A stretch of DNA of 8,231 bases from Deltaproteobacteria bacterium (GTDB lineage: Bacteria; Desulfobacterota; Desulfobacteria; Desulfobacterales; SURF-15), in the NCBI GenBank assembly GCA_024644775.1, contig JAHEHB010000241.1, forward strand, positions 1 to 8,231, written 5' to 3'. Made by a program: the position numbers and the translations under genes. A model generated the notes under the pieces. That model worked only from the letters and a program-made list of their open reading frames with translations. It had not been told where the DNA came from and did no database searches. Shown here piece by piece: positions 1-6,626 of the stretch (its first letter is position 1; the number at the start of each line of letters is the position of its first letter).

Positions 1-1
1 G

Positions 2-226
2 TTCCTTGCACGGTTTGGTATCGTTTCCGTTCCGTTTTTAAAAAAGAACAGAAAATATGCCATACTGCTGTTTTTCGTGGGAGCGGCGATCCTAACACCA
101 CCGGATGTTATCACCCAGATATTTATGGCCTTGCCGCTCATCGTACTCTATGAAATCAGTATATTGGGGGCAAGAATTTTCGGAAAAAAAGCACCAGCGG
201 AAACCCCTGAAGAATCCGAAGCTTAA
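2..226 (+). CDS. tatC: Sec-independent protein translocase TatC, C-terminal part (5' end outside window)
   Basis: TatC is the inner-membrane receptor subunit of the twin-arginine translocase, which exports folded proteins with RR signal peptides. The window holds 74 codons of the 3' end, open from position 2 and stopping with TAA at 224-226. Seen in the sequence: a basic loop (KKNRK), then two hydrophobic segments separated by the ILTPPDV turn and followed by ALPLIVLYE. That is the characteristic end of TatC, spanning its fifth and sixth membrane helices. A short charged cytoplasmic tail (GKKAPAETPEESEA) closes the protein. The upstream part, including the signal-peptide binding site, is missing only because the window starts here. 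No convincing terminator follows it, so read-through into the cytochrome gene 132 nt downstream is possible. The family call is firm. Confidence 0.9.
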   Translation, partial: FLARFGIVSVPFLKKNRKYAILLFFVGAAILTPPDVITQIFMALPLIVLYEISILGARIFGKKAPAETPEESEA

Positions 227-282
227 ACGCCTTTGTACTACAGAGTGCCATCTGAAACTTGACAAAAATCGGATATTTGTGA

Positions 283-312
283 TTGACAGATCCAGCTTAT
301 GATTGATAGAAA
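283..312 (+). promoter_or_regulatory. Possible sigma-70-type promoter of the cytochrome c3 gene
   Basis: In the gap between tatC and the cytochrome gene, a perfect TTGACA at 283-288 is followed after 18 nt by TAGAAA at 307-312, which matches four of six -10 positions. Transcription would begin near 319, giving a leader of about 40 nt. A second TTGACA at 259-264 has no usable -10 at the right distance. The pairing is weak and rests on consensus matching only. Confidence 0.3.
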
Positions 313-358
313 AAAATTTGCTTTTGAATATCATAAAAAAAGGAGGCAAAGAGGTTTG

Positions 359-856
359 ATGAGTAAACGATCACTGCTTTTAATGGTTGTTGTTGCGATG
401 CTGACGTGTCTGTTGGTTACGGTGGGGTTATATGCTGCGACCAAAGCGCCGGATGTCATCAAGATGGAGAACAAGGCGTACGAGAAACACACCAGGGGTA
501 TCGTCATGTTTTCCCACAAAAAACACGCTGCAGAGTACCCGAAGAAACATCCGGATTTTTATAAAAACGGCTGCGGAGAATGCCATCACGACAAAAACAA
601 CAAACCCCTGACAACTCTAAAGTCCGGCGACGCCGTAAAGGGATGCATGGCGTGTCACAAGAAACCGGGGTATATCACCGGCAAGAAGGCAAAGGGATTA
701 TCCGCCGAGCAAAAACGAGAGTACCACGCCAATGCCCTTCACGACAATTGCAGAGGCTGCCACAAAGCTTACAATAAAAAGAATAAATTGAAATCAAAAG
801 ACTCGGGAGCCGCACCCACGACCTGCAACAAGTGTCATCCCAAAAAAAAGAAATAA
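359..856 (+). CDS. Exported tetrahaem cytochrome c3 (class III c-type cytochrome)
   Basis: This is a 165-aa periplasmic electron carrier. In sulfate reducers, cytochrome c3 takes electrons from periplasmic hydrogenases or formate dehydrogenases and passes them to membrane complexes. Residues 1-26 form a signal peptide (MSKRS, a hydrophobic stretch, cleavage likely after LYA). Four haem motifs are visible: CGECH 72-76, CMACH 96-100, CRGCH 131-135, CNKCH 156-160. FSHKKH (H53, H56), the His after the first motif (H77) and H123 or H128 can supply the distal ligands, giving eight His for four bis-His haems as in class III cytochromes. All four motifs are CX2CH, whereas Desulfovibrio type I c3 has two CX4CH. 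The protein is very Lys-rich and ends in KKKK. The ATG at 359 is preferred because GGAGG (342-346) and GAGG (351-354) precede it and a signal peptide follows directly; an in-frame ATG at 299 would add 20 basic residues. Confidence 0.9.
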   Translation: MSKRSLLLMVVVAMLTCLLVTVGLYAATKAPDVIKMENKAYEKHTRGIVMFSHKKHAAEYPKKHPDFYKNGCGECHHDKNNKPLTTLKSGDAVKGCMACHKKPGYITGKKAKGLSAEQKREYHANALHDNCRGCHKAYNKKNKLKSKDSGAAPTTCNKCHPKKKK

Positions 857-899
857 AAATATAGGGCAAACCGACCGAATCCGGTTGGCCCTATATTTT
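856..899. terminator. Bidirectional rho-independent terminator between the cytochrome c3 gene and dsrN
   Basis: A 12-bp perfect stem pairs 856-867 with 888-899. An inner stem (869-873 with 882-886, after one mismatched pair) closes an 8-nt loop. The outer A/T base of the stem provides a U-tract on either strand, so it can stop both the rightward cytochrome transcript and the leftward dsr transcript. It overlaps the last base of the cytochrome TAA (854-856) and the whole dsrN stop codon (891-893). Confidence 0.85.
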
Positions 900-2312
900 T
901 ATATTCATGCGATCCACTGCATTCCGAGCGATCGCCTTTGCCCAAACTGGTGCGCCCAGCGCGTGTAGGTGTGTGTAAGTTGCAAGGACATTTTTGTAAA
1001 CCAGACCATCCTTTTTCTTCAAAATCCCATTTCCTCTTTTCATGGTAAATACAAAATCATCCTCATTTCCCCACCATTTAAGTACGTTTGAATAGTGAAA
1101 CTCATGTCCCCTGCACTCTGTGCCTACCTCGAAATACGGATTTTCTTTTTCAACCCGTATCACGGTGTAGCCATGACCTTGGGGGCGTTGAGAGAGGCCA
1201 AAAACAACCGGCAGCACACCTGCCATGGGATACGCCGTACCTTTTAACACCAGTGCGTCTGCCAAATACATGAGTCCGCCGCATTCCGCGTATACCGGCA
1301 TCCCATCCTCGGCCAGGGATTTTAGCTCAGATCGAAATCGTTGGTTCTCCGCAAGTGCATTCGCATGGGTTTCGGGAAATCCGCCACCGATATAGAGCGC
1401 ATCGATTGAAGGCAAAGAGCTTGTCTCAAGAGGGCTGATCACCACCAAATCCGCGCCTAGCGACGCCAGCGCCTCAATATTCTCCGGATAGTAAAATTGA
1501 AAAACAGAATCCCGGATGATGCCGATTCGAGGTCGTTGAGTTGGCGGGTCTGTCTTTTGATTCGCTGCGACAACTATCGGCTTGTCGGGCCCTTTGTCAG
1601 TCGGCTTCTGACGCAGTGTTTTATCGGCATTCCGGGTGATCTCTTCAATGGCTCGAAGGTCGAGATGCTTTTTTGCAATATCCGATATCCGATTGATGGA
1701 ATCTATCGCTAACGCATGTTCTTCTGTGGGAACCAGTCCCATATGTCGTTCCGGAAAATTCTGTTGGCTTAATTTCGGAATCGCACCCAAAACCGGAATA
1801 CCACAATAGTGCTCGATGGTTTCCCTGAGAATGGTTTCATGTCGTAGGCCGGCAACACGGTTTAGAATAACGCCTTTGATCTCGACATCCGGATCAAAGC
1901 GGATGCAACCACCGACAACGGCTGCCATCGTGCGGGTGGTCTTGGCGCAATCCAGACAGAGTATGACCGGTGCTTTTAAAAACTTTGCCAGCTCTGCGGT
2001 ACTGGTGGACCCCTCGATATCGATTCCGTCGAATAATCCTCTGTTTCCCTCGATGAAAGCGATATCACTATCCGCGGAATGCAATAGGAAGGATTCGAAG
2101 ACACGATGTTCAGGAACAAGGAAGGTATCTAAGTTGTAACAGCGCCGCCCGGCTGCCAATGCCAGCCAGCCGGCATCGATATAATCAGGACCTTTTTTAA
2201 AGGCTGCTATCTTTTTTCCAAGCTTTCTCCATGCAGCAATGATTCCGACGGAGAGTATGGTTTTTCCCGATCCGCCTCGCAATGCTGCAATTACGACTCG
2301 GGGAAAACCCAT
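891..2312 (-). CDS. dsrN: DsrN: CbiA/CobB-type glutamine amidotransferase, putative sirohaem amidase
   Basis: The protein resembles cobyrinic acid a,c-diamide synthase (CbiA/CobB), an ATP- and glutamine-dependent amidase of tetrapyrrole side chains. Directly behind dsrABD such a protein is called DsrN and is thought to amidate the sirohaem of DsrAB. Residues (473-aa form): P-loop GGSGKT 13-18; KKGPDYIDAGW about 39-49; NLDTF about 60-64; EGNRGLFDG about 88-96; then a class I glutaminase domain from about 260, with the probable nucleophile Cys344 in AECGGLMYL and a conserved His403 in RGHEFHYS. The length is normal for the family. I chose the ATG at 2310-2312 because it places PRVVIAALRGGSGKT where the family begins. 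An in-frame TTG at 2340-2342 (483 aa) lies inside a T-run, and neither start has a clear ribosome site. A role in true cobalamin synthesis cannot be excluded from sequence alone. Confidence 0.88.
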   Translation of the reverse strand: MGFPRVVIAALRGGSGKTILSVGIIAAWRKLGKKIAAFKKGPDYIDAGWLALAAGRRCYNLDTFLVPEHRVFESFLLHSADSDIAFIEGNRGLFDGIDIEGSTSTAELAKFLKAPVILCLDCAKTTRTMAAVVGGCIRFDPDVEIKGVILNRVAGLRHETILRETIEHYCGIPVLGAIPKLSQQNFPERHMGLVPTEEHALAIDSINRISDIAKKHLDLRAIEEITRNADKTLRQKPTDKGPDKPIVVAANQKTDPPTQRPRIGIIRDSVFQFYYPENIEALASLGADLVVISPLETSSLPSIDALYIGGGFPETHANALAENQRFRSELKSLAEDGMPVYAECGGLMYLADALVLKGTAYPMAGVLPVVFGLSQRPQGHGYTVIRVEKENPYFEVGTECRGHEFHYSNVLKWWGNEDDFVFTMKRGNGILKKKDGLVYKNVLATYTHLHALGAPVWAKAIARNAVDRMNIKI

Positions 2313-2340
2313 CTTTTTTTGCTGCACTCGAGTTTGTTTC

Positions 2341-2368
2341 AAAAAAACAGGCCGTTATCTGAGGCCCC
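2341..2368 (-). terminator. Weak terminator-like stem plus U-run between dsrD and dsrN
   Basis: On the minus strand, directly after the dsrD stop, GGCC (2366-2363) can pair with GGCC (2353-2350) around a 9-nt loop; a G-U pair extends the stem to 5 bp. After one intervening base comes a run of seven Ts (2347-2341). The stem is short, so at best it is a leaky terminator or attenuator that would lower dsrN expression relative to dsrABD. Confidence 0.4.
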
Positions 2369-2370
2369 TT

Positions 2371-2619
2371 TCAGGACTCTTCTTCATCTTCATGTTCAGC
2401 GCCGGCCTGTTTGCCGGACCCTTTTAGACCATAAAGTGATGTACTTCCACTGGACCAGATTTCTAAAATTTCCTCCTCGACCATTTTGGTAACGAACTTT
2501 TTGGCGGCCCTTGGCTTCTCACCCAGTATCTTCGCTAAGTCATTAAAGTAAAATTTTGTTTTCCCTTTTTTTTTGCCAAGCCCCTCGATAATTTTCTGTT
2601 TTGCTTCTTCTAACTCCAT
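2371..2619 (-). CDS. dsrD: DsrD, small winged-helix activator of dissimilatory sulfite reductase
   Basis: This 82-aa cytoplasmic protein lies directly after dsrAB. DsrD of Desulfovibrio (78 aa) has a winged-helix fold and acts as an allosteric activator of DsrAB rather than as a DNA regulator. Seen in the sequence: a basic, helix-rich N-terminal half with KTKFYFNDLAKILG (20-33), and the hallmark C-terminal wing WSSGST (55-60) followed by YGLKGSGKQ (63-71). It ends in an acidic tail (EHEDEEES). The ATG at 2617-2619 has AAGGAAG (2632-2626) six bases upstream, a good ribosome site. A strong hairpin separates it from dsrB and a weak terminator-like element follows it. Presence of dsrD is typical of organisms that use DsrAB reductively. 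Confidence 0.95.
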   Translation of the reverse strand: MELEEAKQKIIEGLGKKKGKTKFYFNDLAKILGEKPRAAKKFVTKMVEEEILEIWSSGSTSLYGLKGSGKQAGAEHEDEEES

Positions 2620-2643
2620 TATGGACTTCCTTTTTGGTTCGTT

Positions 2644-2670
2644 GCAGGGAACACGGTCCGTGTTCCCCGC
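2644..2670 (-). other. Strong intercistronic hairpin between dsrB and dsrD
   Basis: GGGAACACGG (2647-2656) and its exact complement CCGTGTTCCC (2658-2667) flank a single base, giving a near-perfect 21-nt inverted repeat. Allowing one mismatch, two further pairs extend it to 2644-2670. No U-run follows on the minus strand; the dsrD ribosome site does. It is therefore unlikely to be an intrinsic terminator and fits an mRNA-stabilising or processing stem, or a protein-binding palindrome. Confidence 0.7.
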
Positions 2671-2688
2671 TGTAATGTAACTATAAAT

Positions 2689-3837
2689 TTAGAACTTAAA
2701 GTTCGTTGTCTGTCTCCATGTATAGTAGGCAGGATCGCGGAAATCGTCAATGAGGTGATGGGTAAATTCAAGTTCGCACAAATCAAAGAATCTTTCCCAT
2801 CCAATCCGTTCCGCCCACTCTCCAAGCCGTTCGTATTTATTGGCATTATTGGCGTAGACATCTACAATTTTCTTGATGGTCTTTGTGGTAGTCGGCCATC
2901 GTGGCGGCTCGTTCGGGATAAAGGCAACGACGACCTTTGAAAATTTGGGTGCGCTGATCCGGTTGGATACTTTGCCACCCACCATCAATACGATGCCGTC
3001 ACCCTCCTGGTCCGACAACGGCATGGAGGGGCACATGGTATAGCAATTTCCACAGAACATGCATCGCTCCTCTTTTACCGCTACGCTGTTCACCTTTGTG
3101 CCATCTTCCAGCTCAACCTTTGACGGCCGGATGGCTGCTGTCGGGCATGCAGCAATGGCCAATGGAACCTCACACATTTTGTCCAGATATTCATGATCCA
3201 GCATGGGCGGTTTGCGGTGATAGCCCAAAATGGCGATATCCGAACAATGCACCGCACCACACATATTCAGGCAACATGCCAAAGAGACACGAAGTTTTGC
3301 CGGCATGCGGTGCTGCTGGAAATCTTCAAAAAGCACATCCATTGTTGCTTTGACCGGGCCGGATGCATCGGTGGCCGGTGTATGACAATGGAGCCATCCT
3401 TGTGTGTGAACAATGTTGGTTATGGACGTGCCGGTTCCACCGATGGGGAATTTATAGCTTCCGCCAGAAAATTTACGGCCGGCAAGTTCCTTTTTCAGCG
3501 GTTCCAATTTGTCCTTGCTATCCACCATAAATTCGATGTTGTTTCGAGTGGTCCATCGAACATATCCGTCGCAGTGCTTTTCTGCAATCTCGCATATTTC
3601 ACGTATCAAGGATACGCTCATAATTCTTGCGCCGCCCACTCGCACGGTATATACCTCGGCACCGGTTTCAGAAACATGCACGAGAACACCGGGCTCAAGA
3701 ACTTCATGATAGAGCCATTTTCCCTTGTTATCTTTGATGACCGGCGGATAAAATTCTTCGTATTTTTTGGGACCGATGTCGGAAATTCGATCCTTCATCG
3801 GTTCATTTGGATCGTAACCTGATGATATAAATGCCAT
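2689..3837 (-). CDS. dsrB: Dissimilatory sulfite reductase beta subunit DsrB
   Basis: DsrB (382 aa) forms the alpha2-beta2 enzyme with DsrA and carries the catalytically active sirohaem-[4Fe-4S] centre that reduces sulfite, releasing the product onto DsrC. Cluster ligands are visible: Cys151 in WLHCHTP, then Cys188, Cys189 and Cys193 in [12 protein letters not shown], at the same positions as in Desulfovibrio DsrB. A ferredoxin-like domain follows with Cys231 (AACPTAAI) and CMFCGNC (Cys259, 262, 265). [17 protein letters not shown] and [10 protein letters not shown] are DsrB signatures that distinguish it from DsrA. The ATG at 3835-3837 is preceded by AGGGGG overlapping the dsrA stop codon, so the two subunits are probably translationally coupled; the intergenic gap is 12 nt. 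The gene is full length, with no missing cofactor residue and no frameshift. Confidence 0.98.
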   Translation of the reverse strand: MAFISSGYDPNEPMKDRISDIGPKKYEEFYPPVIKDNKGKWLYHEVLEPGVLVHVSETGAEVYTVRVGGARIMSVSLIREICEIAEKHCDGYVRWTTRNNIEFMVDSKDKLEPLKKELAGRKFSGGSYKFPIGGTGTSITNIVHTQGWLHCHTPATDASGPVKATMDVLFEDFQQHRMPAKLRVSLACCLNMCGAVHCSDIAILGYHRKPPMLDHEYLDKMCEVPLAIAACPTAAIRPSKVELEDGTKVNSVAVKEERCMFCGNCYTMCPSMPLSDQEGDGIVLMVGGKVSNRISAPKFSKVVVAFIPNEPPRWPTTTKTIKKIVDVYANNANKYERLGEWAERIGWERFFDLCELEFTHHLIDDFRDPAYYTWRQTTNFKF

Positions 3838-3849
3838 AGTCAGTTCCCC

Positions 3850-5163
3850 CTATCTCTGATGGTATTTTCTAAATTCATCAACGTCTCGTGTAAATCCACC
3901 TGGAACTTCGTCTGCTTTCCAGAAAATGTATGGATTATGTCTCGGTTCCTGAACGTGTTGCGGCACGGGTTTAATCCCTGTTACCTCAAGCAACTTTTGG
4001 AACCCTTGGCGTTTGATCAATTCACCGAGACGCTCACGGTTTTTTCCTTCTTCCATCCACCAATCCCAGATGTTTTCAATAACCTCTTTGATCTCATCAT
4101 ACGGTTCTTCTGTCTTAATAAACGGAACTAACAGCGAGCCCATCTGCGCACCATCGAGAATGGGTGCTTTGGCGCCCACAAGAATGGAGCAGCCCCGGTC
4201 TTCCCCGATTCTCAACGCCCTTGGCATGACATTGATACAATGCATGCATCGGGTGCATTCCTTATCCTCAATCATGAGTTTGTTATCTTCCATCCACATA
4301 CATTCGGTGGGGCAAAGACCGATAACCTCTTTCTGGATGTCGAAAGGACCCCAATCCCGACCGTTGTGGTCGTTCGCATTGGGATTCAATTCACCGCCGA
4401 TATAGGCCTGAACCGCCTCTTGATCGATGCGAATGTTGTCTCGCCAGGTGCCGATAAACGACATGTCCGCACGCGCTATTGAGGCAACACAGCAGTTGGG
4501 ACACCCGTCAAATTTAAATTTGAACTTATAGGGAAATGCCGGCCGGTGAAGCTCATCCTGATATTCCATGGTAAGATTGTAACACAGGGCCTGTGTATCA
4601 TAGCAGGCATACTCGCATCGAGCCTGTCCGATGCAGTCAGAGGGTGTGCGCAGATTGGATCCGGAACCACCCAGATCCTGGTTGAGATTATGGGTCAATT
4701 CATAAAAGATTTCTTCCAACTGCGGTGTGGTGGTACCCAGAAAGATGATATCGCCGGTTGATCCATGCATATTGGTGATACCGCTTCCCCGGAGTTCCCA
4801 CAGATCACAGAGCTTTTTCAGGTATTCGGCTTTGTAAAATTTTCCGGCGGGCTGATTCACCCGAAGTGTGTGAAAATGTGCCACACCGGGGAGCATTTGT
4901 GGCTGGTCACAGTAACGTCCGATAACGCCACCACCGTAGCCGAATACACCGACGATCCCGCCATGTTTCCAGTGCGTCCTTCCGTGCTTAAAGGATAGCT
5001 CAAGCACCCCAAGAATGTCTTCGACAACATCTTGAGGAATCTGGAATTCAACACCCCTTTCATTTTTTGCCCGCGACTCGGCTTCGTCCTTTAAATCGGA
5101 CACGAAGCTCGGCCATGGGCCAGATTCGAGTTGGTCCAGCAGAGGGGTTTCATGCTTTGCCAT
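3850..5163 (-). CDS. dsrA: Dissimilatory sulfite reductase alpha subunit DsrA
   Basis: DsrA (437 aa) is the larger subunit of cytoplasmic siroheme sulfite reductase, the terminal enzyme of sulfate respiration. Visible residues: Cys177 and Cys183 in SDCIGQARCEYAC, Cys221 and Cys225 in GCPNCC, which bind the sirohaem-coupled cluster. The inserted ferredoxin domain uses Cys284 (LCPTEC) and CTRCMHC (Cys303, 306, 309). All agree in position with Desulfovibrio DsrA. The HWKHGGIVGVFGYGGGV region is a widely used dsrA marker segment. The ATG at 5161-5163 has GGAGG (5177-5173) nine bases upstream. It is the first gene of the dsr operon, with its own promoter candidate and a leader of about 155 nt. The gene is intact. 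The family call is essentially certain; whether the enzyme works in the reductive direction is supported by the adjacent dsrD. Confidence 0.98.
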   Translation of the reverse strand: MAKHETPLLDQLESGPWPSFVSDLKDEAESRAKNERGVEFQIPQDVVEDILGVLELSFKHGRTHWKHGGIVGVFGYGGGVIGRYCDQPQMLPGVAHFHTLRVNQPAGKFYKAEYLKKLCDLWELRGSGITNMHGSTGDIIFLGTTTPQLEEIFYELTHNLNQDLGGSGSNLRTPSDCIGQARCEYACYDTQALCYNLTMEYQDELHRPAFPYKFKFKFDGCPNCCVASIARADMSFIGTWRDNIRIDQEAVQAYIGGELNPNANDHNGRDWGPFDIQKEVIGLCPTECMWMEDNKLMIEDKECTRCMHCINVMPRALRIGEDRGCSILVGAKAPILDGAQMGSLLVPFIKTEEPYDEIKEVIENIWDWWMEEGKNRERLGELIKRQGFQKLLEVTGIKPVPQHVQEPRHNPYIFWKADEVPGGFTRDVDEFRKYHQR

Positions 5164-5240
5164 TTTAATATACCTCCGTTTGTTTAATATTCTATTGTTA
5201 CAACTGTTGATTTGTATCGTTCTTCAATGCAAATATTATC

Positions 5241-5250
5241 GTCACCTCCC
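5241..5250 (-). promoter_or_regulatory. Strong Shine-Dalgarno-like sequence in the dsrA leader without a normal start codon
   Basis: GGGAGGTGAC on the minus strand is almost a full complement to the 16S rRNA 3' end, yet it lies about 80 nt before dsrA. No ATG or GTG follows at a useful distance. Ten bases after GGAGG an ATT opens a 16-codon frame (5234-5184, minus strand). It could be a leader peptide with a rare start, a ribosome standby or stalling site, or chance. Confidence 0.35.
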
Positions 5251-5325
5251 TCTTTTTCTATTTAAGTGTGTTAAAATTTCTATTTTTTTGAAAATTGAAA
5301 GTTCAGAAAAAATATTAAGCTGTTA

Positions 5326-5354
5326 CCTATAGAAGGAATATTTTCCCTTGTCAA
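5326..5354 (-). promoter_or_regulatory. Sigma-70-type promoter of the dsr operon
   Basis: On the minus strand TTGACA (5354-5349, perfect -35) is separated by 17 nt from TATAGG (5331-5326, four of six -10 positions). Transcription would begin near 5319, leaving a leader of about 155 nt before dsrA. An AT-rich tract lies just upstream of the -35, as for an UP element. This is the best promoter match in the 236-bp gap before dsrA. Confidence 0.6.
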
Positions 5355-5370
5355 TAAAAAAGGTTTTATT
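5335..5370. repeat. Two AT-rich inverted repeats embracing the dsr promoter
   Basis: One imperfect dyad, GGAA-TATT-TTCC (5335-5346), lies in the spacer between the -35 and -10. A second, AATAAAA-AAGG-TTTTATT (5353-5370, arms of 7 bp), abuts and overlaps the -35. Their placement is what operators would need, but AT-rich dyads arise easily by chance, and I recognise no known regulator consensus. The second could also act as a poor terminator for the gene upstream. Confidence 0.3.
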
Positions 5371-5399
5371 TCCGGTATTAAAAACAGGCGTAAAGAAGT

Positions 5400-6626
5400 T
5401 CAGTTTTTCCAACTTTTTGTGGCTGTTAACAGGTGAGTGACGTGATCCTTTAAATGCTTATGGATAAGAGATGTCTCCGGTTTATTTGGGTGATAGGTGT
5501 TTACAATGGCGACTGCAAGATCATAGAGATGGGTTTTTGAAAGAGATGATATATATTCTTTGAAACAAACCGAAAGTGGTTCAATCAAGGGATCGGTGGC
5601 TTTTTTTATCGACAGCCCTTCATAAAACCCGTTTAAGGTCCCGTCTATGGCGCGTTCGTCTGCCCAAACAGGAATTCCCACTCCATCCAGTCTGTCAATA
5701 CGTGTCCAAATGGAAAGATTTAACAGAAACACCAGCATTGCCTCTAAAATATCCCGAAAATCGGCATCTTCGTTTCGGATCATGGGACGATACTGCCTGA
5801 CCGATATCAGCTTCATGTCCAAAGTGTTATCAACGGCCTTTACGACAAAATCCCCCGCCGCGTGATACCAAGGAAATATTTGCTCAAAGGTTTGAGGGTT
5901 ATAATAGCAGGTCAAAATCGTTGCTGCCTTTTGGTATAGCTTTCGGACCTGCTCCGGGGTAAGCGTGACCTTTCCTTTCAGCGGATCCCAAAGCATAAAG
6001 GTGCATCGGCCGTCTGCGTGTTTTTTGGATATATGAAACTCATGAAACCCTTCACACCACTCTCCCATGAACATGATCATGCGAAGGTTCTTTTGGCCGA
6101 TTGAGATCTCATTTAGATGATAGACTTCCGGCAGATATGGGTCGGGGAAATCAGTGTGAAGCTTTTTGAGGAGCATGTATTCTCGGGCGATGATTCGCTT
6201 TCCAGCGGCGGATATGGCGACATTTAGGGTAAATTGCAGCGCTGTGCTATTTATCCATATTCGGATTCGAGCCGGATGGTAAAATGGACCATGTTTTTCC
6301 AGATGGATATGTACGGCATTGATGTCATCAAAGCGAATCGTCGCTTTCAGACACTCAGAGCAGACAGTAACGATGGTATAAAAATGATCTCTTTGAAGAA
6401 ATTCTCGAGTTCCTCGGAAATAATCTCCATAGGTTATCCGGACGTCACGACCACAGGAATTGGAATTTTGGAAATGTACCGGGAAAGACGCATTCCAAAT
6501 AGCGCTGTTTTTCTCGATCGAATGGGTGGTGTCCGAGAGATAGTATTTGAATAGCGAATCCCTTTGCTTGGGTTTAACCAGCGACCCGCTGCTCTGTTTG
6601 ATGAATCCGCTTTTATCGGTGCGCAT
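5400..6626 (-). CDS. Uncharacterised 408-aa protein upstream of dsrA; possible degenerate kinase-like fold
   Basis: I do not recognise a named family. The protein is soluble (no signal peptide or membrane segment) and full length from an ATG at 6624-6626 that overlaps the end of the TPR gene by 14 nt. No clear ribosome site precedes it, so translation probably depends on the gene before. The order of elements resembles an aminoglycoside-phosphotransferase or protein-kinase-like fold: a strand LNVAIS (134-139) where kinases have VAIK, a helix with Glu in IAREYMLLKKL (146-156), a hinge-like IMFMGEWCEGFHEFHI (184-199), and HAAGDFVVK (255-263) where phosphotransferases have HGD. The strand Lys is absent and RQY (277-279) stands where a metal-binding Asp would be expected. 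If the resemblance is real, it is a divergent or inactive kinase; this is inference. It ends 46 nt before the dsr -35 with no strong terminator, so read-through into dsr is possible. Confidence 0.75.
   Translation of the reverse strand: MRTDKSGFIKQSSGSLVKPKQRDSLFKYYLSDTTHSIEKNSAIWNASFPVHFQNSNSCGRDVRITYGDYFRGTREFLQRDHFYTIVTVCSECLKATIRFDDINAVHIHLEKHGPFYHPARIRIWINSTALQFTLNVAISAAGKRIIAREYMLLKKLHTDFPDPYLPEVYHLNEISIGQKNLRMIMFMGEWCEGFHEFHISKKHADGRCTFMLWDPLKGKVTLTPEQVRKLYQKAATILTCYYNPQTFEQIFPWYHAAGDFVVKAVDNTLDMKLISVRQYRPMIRNEDADFRDILEAMLVFLLNLSIWTRIDRLDGVGIPVWADERAIDGTLNGFYEGLSIKKATDPLIEPLSVCFKEYISSLSKTHLYDLAVAIVNTYHPNKPETSLIHKHLKDHVTHLLTATKSWKN

Noticed and set aside
105..302. 65-codon plus-strand open frame overlapping the end of tatC
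   Set aside because: It is out of frame with tatC, whose C-terminal motifs are clear, and has no homology-like features.
299..358. Upstream in-frame ATG extending the cytochrome c3 by 20 residues
   Set aside because: It would put a long, highly basic stretch before the signal peptide and has no ribosome site, while the ATG at 359 has two.
3193..3822. 209-codon open frame on the plus strand, antisense to dsrB
   Set aside because: It lies wholly within dsrB, has no ribosome site or recognisable domain, and dsrB itself is unmistakable; it is a codon-bias shadow.
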